The position numbers were made by a program, and so were the translations under genes. Positions 57,831 to 64,000 of a stretch of DNA of 64,000 bases are shown here, piece after piece. The notes under the pieces were generated by a model. That model ran no database searches. It saw only the letters and a list, made by a program, of their open reading frames with translations, and was not told where the DNA came from. The DNA lies in NCBI RefSeq assembly GCF_027942865.1, contig NC_134510.1, positions 22,561,209 through 22,625,208 on the forward strand, in the 5' to 3' direction. The stretch's first letter is position 1. Each line of letters starts with the position of its first letter. Source of the stretch: Odontesthes bonariensis. Taxonomy: Eukaryota; Chordata; Actinopteri; Atheriniformes; Atherinopsidae.

Positions 57831-60800
57831 TCAATCTGAGTCTCCCTCGTCAACTCCTCCTGCTCCCACAGCTTCAGCCAACTCCTCTTCGTTGCCTCGG
57901 AGACGATCTCCTGGATGGACAAACATAAAACAAACCACAAAGTCAGTGTGATCACGAGCTTGATTTTTGTGTCAGAAGTCTGACCCATATTTTATTTACA
58001 GAGTTTCCACAACTAAAGAGTGTAACAGCAAGGTTTTCTTATTGGTTATATATGACTCACAGTTGGTGTACCCTGCAGACAGGGAGCAGAGTCACTTAAA
58101 ATTGCAAATATAGTCTATTCTCATGCATAAAATAGCAGCTGGATTTCAACAAGAAAGATGTGACTATTGTTTGTTACCATGAACACTATTTGATTTGATC
58201 CAATAATTACAGCATGTTGCTTTCTTAAAAACATGCTTTTTGTGCTTTAAGTGCTTTTTAAATAAAGGCAAACACTATCTGCTAAAAACAAGGGAAAACT
58301 CCCATCACAGTTTAATGTGGACTGTACTCCCCTGTGAGCTTCCACCTATTTTTAGACCGTGGATCATCCATCAGAAGAGGAATCTCACCACTGATGTTAT
58401 CGGATGGAAACAAACCGCCTAACTCTGGGAGCCCCAAAGCAATTAGCCTAATAATTCCCGCCCAGCTCGGGCACGATTACCTCAGCGCTGTCATGAACAT
58501 GCTGTGATAAAGATCAAACACACGGAGTGGGAAATACTAACGGATGAGCTCAGCGATGGCTCTCTGTGTTCTCCTCTCCAGCTTCTCCAGTTTCTTTGCC
58601 ACATCACGCTTCAGATCCCTGAATTCAGAATCACAACGCAAAGAGGAAATTCAGTAGCCATCTTCGTGCAATATACAGCCTGGAAAATTATTTTAGAAAA
58701 GGTCTTACCAGTCTGGTTTTCTTGGAGCAAGGTTGGCCAAATCCTGTGGAAAGTTAACGGTTGAATGAGACGAGCAAAGACGCTCCAATAATGAAAATAA
58801 AAATCAGGCAAAAGGGGAATGCTCACCACTTCTTCAATTATTGGCTCTGGATTGGCTGCTTCCAACTGATCTTTTACTTTATCTTCCACTGCAAACGAAG
58901 AATATGGTCATAGATAGCCCAGCAGGAGTCTGAGAGTAATACTTATCATGGAGAGCTGACCAGTGATGACCTTGTTGGAGGCAGCTCAGATAAAAACTAC
59001 TTTATCTATTTCCCTGTAGGGGAATCAGTTGTTAAGCCTTTTTGACAACTTAGCTGATGATGTGACAGACAGCGTCAGCAGGTGAAATCGCTTGACAGAC
59101 AACATGGACAGAAAACTCAGGATTACATCATCTGTTAGTAACCACAACATCCCTCCTTTAACGTTACCTCTCTGTCTGCAGTGTCTGTCTGCCTATCGCG
59201 ACTGAAAGCCATCTAAAGAAGCATTAGGAGTTGTTCCTGCAGCCTCGTCTCTGTGAAATAAATAATGCCTTCCAGATATTCCTGCTGTATCCTCCTGAGG
59301 GCTCCAAGTTTGTCCATTTTATCTGACTTCTACCACGACCAAGGGAAGAAATTATTTAAAGTTCCTCTTCCTTTCTCTCCATTTTGTTCCCGCTATGCAT
59401 CTTAGACACTTAGACACTCTCATTTACTCATCTCGATTTGGGGTCTTATTCTATTACTTGGACTTTGGGAAGCTCAGTCAGCTGCTCCCACAAGCAAAAA
59501 AAAAAACTTTCCCACTGACATAGTTATTCAGCGTGCAATCAGCACGCGAGTCAAAAAAATAAAAAGTGCCATATTTACCAGCACATACAGTATCATTCCA
59601 GCAGCCCAGCATGCTAACCAGTGTAGAAAAATGCTTTAAAAAAAAAAAACCTTTTTCAGGAAAAAGCATGTTAGAAAATCTCAAGAAGAAACAAAGATAC
59701 ATTTTGCAGCTAAAATGCAGCTACAGTTTAATTATAACTGGACTTCAACAGAACGTCACAGACTAAATTTTCTTGGTTAATGTAAAAACATTAAAAAGCT
59801 TGTTTCTAAGCAAAGAGTTCTCACCTGATGCAGGTTTAGCTTTGGGCACCTGCCTCTCCTTGAGGGCAACATCCTCTGGAGTGTAGTTCCTCAGTTTCAG
59901 CTCTCTAGGGACAAAAATACATACCAATTTAAATGTACTTTTGTTTGTATGTACAACATCTCCACACTCTTAATATAGTCCAGTAGGTGGCAGTGTAGGC
60001 AAATATATTTCCCTATAGATTAAAGAGCATAAAGGACTATCTGAAATCCCTTCACAGCTGCACATCCAATGTCAAAAGGAGGCTGGGTATAATGTCCCCT
60101 TTTATTCCCGTGAACACGTCTGATTAACATGTTCCACCTGCTCCTGGGCAAAGACTTGCGTGGAGCAGCAAACAGCTGAGGAATTCTTCCTCTACTGTTG
60201 AATTATGCCGTCTTTCATCGCATCCCAACACAGAGGAAATTCTTGGCGAGTTTAGCTGACATCTCTGCAGATCATACTGAGGGTCCAAAGGCAGAGGTAA
60301 ACTATTTTCAGTACAAGCACGGACCAAAACACTTCTAAGCCCTTCTGACCTTTACATGAATTTGTGGTAAAGCTCAAGAAAGGTAAGCTCTCGATAGATC
60401 CACAACACTCCAGCTGCCAGACAAACAGAACAATGCCTTGTATGGATGGGTATGGGCAGAAAAACTAGTCAGGATCTGCTGCTGGCAGGCTGAGGACCAC
60501 TCTTGGCTTCACAAGTGTTCTGTACTCTGCATATCAGACACTTGAGAGGCTGATTCAGCTGAGAAATATTCCTTTTTGTCCATTTTTTAAACTTTCACGC
60601 CAGTTTTAAAAGTAAAAAACAGCAAATGTCATGAGCAATCAAAATATGACTAACTGAGTATAATCAAACTGGAATAACCTATTCAAACAAGCAGGAAGAT
60701 ACATTTTCCTCATGTGACAAGGCGACTACAAACCGTTCTTTAGCAGACCAAGTACAGTTCGGAGAGACGAGCATTGCCACTTTAGCTAGGAACCGTAGCA

Positions 60801-63057
60801 TGTCGTCTACCTTCTCTTTCCCAACATTTGCAGTCATCTCTACAATTGACTCTTGATTTAAAGGCATAAACACGTCGCAAACCATATTGCAGCAAGCAAG
60901 GGTGTGTTTAGCAAATTATTAAACAACACGATGCAATTTCATGAGTAGAAAATCTGATGCAAGTGCGGTTGATGAGGAATAACCAAAGAACAGACAAAAA
61001 CAGATGGTTTCGATTTTAACTGCCGTTTCTGGTCTATTTAATGGTTCTACAGTCATTAGATTATGAGGTGTGTAGGGGGAAGAACTAAATGTCAAAAGGT
61101 CACGAAGGTATGTCATCGAAGGAGCATGAACATGACAGAAAATGTATATCAAGGCATTTAACTTTGAGCTTGCACAGGGAGATTTGAACCTTTTAGTCTG
61201 AGACAGACAGTCAGGAGGTCACAGACCTCATCAGGAATCATTCTCTGAGGACCATTAATATTCACACTAAATTTTGCACCATCTCACTCAGTAAATGTTA
61301 AGATATTTCCCCCAAGATTAAAAGACAGACAAGCACAAAGACACTGAAAAAATCATTTTAAGTGTCACAACTAGCAGAAGAAAAGACAGGGAAACAGGCT
61401 TTGGGTAAATGTTCTGCCTTCATGGATTTATGTTCTTAGCTATCTCTTAGTTTAATGCTTCCAAGCCTTTGAAGTGTATTTATTACACATTTCCACCTCA
61501 AGCACACTGTGGCATCAAAGTGAGCCTAGGACAGAAACAGAGCACCGACCCAAGTGTGGCCTGCCCTAAATGTTTAGAGTGAACTGTGAGGAGGAGGAAA
61601 GTGTTCAATATGTTTACAATATCAAGCCATCTGCCCCTTCGCCAGTGTAAAAATAAACTTTTTATTAGCACATGACATTGCAAGCACATTGCATGTAATA
61701 GCAATCCTTCTGTGAATAATGAAAGTCATTTCATCTTATTTGCCATTTTAAACAACTTGGGATGAACTTACCTTTCACCGTGAACCAAAAACAAAAGAAA
61801 TCTTTAAGACATCTAACATGATGCAGGAGAAAAATCTGTTTTAGAACCCCCCCTCAACCGGAGTGGTTACTGGTGTGCAATGGTAATCCATATCAAATTT
61901 CGTTGCGAAAAGTTGCTTCTGTCGTGTTTTATTTGACATTTTGTACTGGATGTTTGTTGATATTACTCCACCAACGCGAAGAAAATAGTGCGAGCATGAA
62001 CGAGCTGCCAAATAAAACACGACAGAAGCAACTTTTCGCAACGAAATTTGATATGGATTACCATTGCACACCAGTAACCACTCCGGTGAGTTGATGATTT
62101 TGAAAACGGACGTTTATTGTGCTTTTACGGACCTTTTAGGACATGCACATGACTTGCCATTCTGAAGCAGGTTGAGATGAATCAAAATTAGGCAAATACC
62201 GGAGACAGCAGTAAACATCAAAAAAGCGGTGAGGGGGGTTCTAAAACATTGCAGACAACTCAGAAAAGAGGCTTAATGTTGAAAATACCGCAGTTCCCCT
62301 TTAAACTTTCATTCATTTGACAAGAATAACCTCAGGACAAATGTTTCGACTGCTTTTTTTTTTTTTTTTTCCTTTCATGCCTTAGGTTGGCAATTTGATC
62401 TCCTATGAAACTTTAATGCTGATCGCAGGATACATTACACTCCCACCCTGTTGCAGACCAGAAAACCCAGACCGCATTCAACAATCTCTTTACGCACAAA
62501 TCTCAAAGTTGGGTTCTTAACCCTAAGGCTATTTTCACCCTCATGGAGGGAGCTCTGTCCTGTCGTACTGGAGGAAATACAGCAACACTCCCTCAGGTGC
62601 AGTCAGAGCAAAGTCATTAAATATAAACAATGGAAAAAATGTCCTGTAGGACAGGAAAGATGACTGCTCCCTCCTACCAACTAACGTAAAGTTGAGCAAG
62701 CTGTGGGATATTTGAGCAGCTAATAGCACCGGGCTGTGGTCCAGCCCAGTGTAAACACTGTGCCTCACAACCTGCTCCGAGATACACTCTGGTGTGAAGA
62801 TAAAGGGCAGATAAATGATCTGATGATGCACTTCCTGATTAGATTCAGTTCAGTTTGTGGAACTGAAAAAGGGCTTCAGCCAAAACGAGGAGCAATAGTG
62901 AGCAAACACTGAAGAAAGCATGACAAATATGAAAAACATTTGAGAAAAGAACAAATAACATGCATTTAGTAAAGTGGACCAACCTGTGCTTCTCTTCAGT
63001 GGTCTCCTCAAGCACAGCTTTTTTGTTCTCTGGCTCCCCATCTTCCTGCTCTCTGCC
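57831..63057 (-). CDS. ccdc12: Coiled-coil domain-containing protein 12, 5' end outside window
   Basis: CCDC12 is a small nuclear spliceosome-associated protein of the cwf18 family. Visible exons (high to low): 63057-62984, 59904-59825, 58888-58827, 58743-58709, 58618-58542, 57910-57831, 408 nt including the stop codon (135 aa). They encode GREQEDGEPENKKAVLEE, then RELKLRNYTPEDVALKERQ, VEDKVKDQLEAANPEPIIEE, DLANLAPRKPDWDLKRDVAK and RTQRAIAELIRDRLRGNEEE, and end in GGVDEGDSD. The order and content match human CCDC12 (about 166 aa). Only the first 25-35 residues (the MATT...LKALREKT part) are missing, and that exon is expected beyond 64000. The last exon is read in the frame ending DSD; another frame stays open longer but is wrong. 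Introns are large and hold a hairpin MITE. Confidence 0.92.
61838..62247. mobile_element. Hairpin MITE in ccdc12 intron (410 bp)
   Basis: Outer ends are inverted: GTTTTAGAACCCCCCC then TCA at 61838-61856, and the complement TGAGGGGGGTTCTAAAAC at 62230-62247. Inside, a 77-bp segment (61858-61934, starting CCGGAGTGGTTACTGGTGTG) recurs as a perfect or near-perfect inverted copy at 62010-62086, across a 75-bp spacer. There is no coding capacity. The family is not assigned. Confidence 0.8.
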
Positions 63058-63187
63058 CTGTGAGAATATAACCACACAGTCTTTAAGACTTTTTGTCATT
63101 TATCTGACAGTATTCTCACAGTTCAAACAGCAAGAATTAACACAGTGTTCTGCCTTAAAGTGATAGTTCGGAGTAGATTCACCCTAG

Positions 63188-64000
63188 GGTCATTTGAACC
63201 GTGACATCCAGCCAAGTAGCCCACCCGAAGTTTTTTCGATATTGGCTGAACATCAGCTGAGTTACTGAGTTATCCCGAATAGCTTTGTACAAGCGCTAAT
63301 GGACCCTGGCAGTATCTCCAAAATTACCACACTAAAATCACATGCCATGACACCAAACTTCTACTGTAGTACAAATATGGTCTGTACTCACAAAACGATG
63401 CATTTGGAAGTTGTACATAGTCCAGGAGTTTATTACTATCAACACAAGCCTGATAGCTTCTCTGCTGCTAAAGCTGCGTCGACGTCACTTCCTTGATCTG
63501 GGAGCTTCAATGTAAGATGAGGGTTGATCTACTACTGTAGACAACAAAGCAAGGCTGCTCAATTTCTCCATTGATAAAATAAATTCACAACTCTACAACA
63601 TAAAAATTCATAAAAAATCATGTAGAACATAGCATATACTTTGTTGTCTACAGTAGTAGATCAACCCTCATCTTACTTTGAAGCTCCCAGATCAAGGAAG
63701 TGACGTTGACGCAGCTTTAGCAGCAGAGAAGCTATCAGGCTTGTGTTGATAATAATAAACTTCTGGACTATGAACAAACTTCCAAATGCATCGTTTTGTG
63801 AGCACAGACCATATTTGTACTACTGTAGAAGTTTGGTGTCATGGCATGTGATTTTAGTGTGGTAATTTTGGAGATACTGCCAGATCCATTAACCCTTGTA
63901 CTAAGCTATTCGGGATAACTCAGTAACTCAGCTGATGTTCAGCCAAGATCAAAAAAACTTCGGGTGGGCTACTTGGCTGGATATCACGGTTCAAATGACC
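63188..64000. repeat. Long inverted repeat (hairpin element), truncated by the window end
   Basis: Two arms of 362 bp each (63188-63549 and 63639-64000) are inverted copies with only scattered substitutions, around an 89-bp A+T-rich spacer. Arm lengths agree exactly, so net insertions and deletions are absent over the visible part. The left arm probably begins a little earlier (TTAAAGTGATAGTTCGGAGT at about 63156), so the right arm must continue past 64000. This looks like a foldback-type MITE upstream of ccdc12 exon 2. No protein is encoded. Confidence 0.85.

Noticed and set aside
57671-57988. 105-residue minus-strand frame overlapping the ccdc12 last exon
   Set aside because: It is the wrong frame of that exon. 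The correct phase ends in DEGDSD as in CCDC12.

Overview
This is a vertebrate, almost certainly teleost fish, genomic window. It has short GT-AG exons spread over introns, seven recognisable vertebrate genes, and many fish-type DNA transposons (Tc1-like, piggyBac, PIF/Harbinger-like MITEs, hairpin MITEs) plus one clear tRNA-derived SINE. Gene names come from reading the translated exons against remembered families. No database search was possible. Every complete gene model built here has a coding length divisible by three and consistent intron phases.

Layout. Positions 1-1081 hold an upstream region and a probable two-way promoter. brd9 (+, 1082-7751) encodes the bromodomain subunit of the ncBAF/GBAF chromatin remodeller. 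zdhhc11 (+, coding 11305-15835) encodes a DHHC palmitoyltransferase and is preceded by two MITE-like repeats. About 8 kb of gene-poor DNA follows, then tppp (+, coding 25665-31175), a tubulin polymerization-promoting protein. cep72 (-, coding 38375-33941), a centrosomal leucine-rich-repeat protein, lies tail to tail with tppp. A small multi-pass membrane protein, probably tmem276 (+, 38904-39883), lies head to head with cep72. A repeat-rich stretch (40.2-43 kb) separates it from kifc2 (+, coding 43572-55701), a C-terminal-motor kinesin. ccdc12 (-, 63057-57831) runs towards kifc2, and its first exon lies beyond the window.

The order brd9-zdhhc11-tppp-cep72 and its relative orientations match human 5p15.33. 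tmem276 and kifc2 belong together on human 8q24.3, and ccdc12 is on human 3p21. The window therefore seems to span junctions between ancestral synteny blocks. The genes do not form a pathway, although tppp, cep72 and kifc2 all concern microtubules.

Mobile DNA explains much of the intron size. A complete-ended 3.9 kb piggyBac element fills two thirds of kifc2 intron 4. An 826-bp MITE makes up about 90 % of tppp intron 3. A Tc1 relic fills most of zdhhc11 intron 4. Two hairpin elements lie in or upstream of ccdc12, the second running off the window end. No new defence or metabolic system is visible. The oddest items are the piggyBac copy whose transposase region carries a 0.7 kb minisatellite open in every frame, three GC-AG introns in two genes, and the two near-perfect hairpins.
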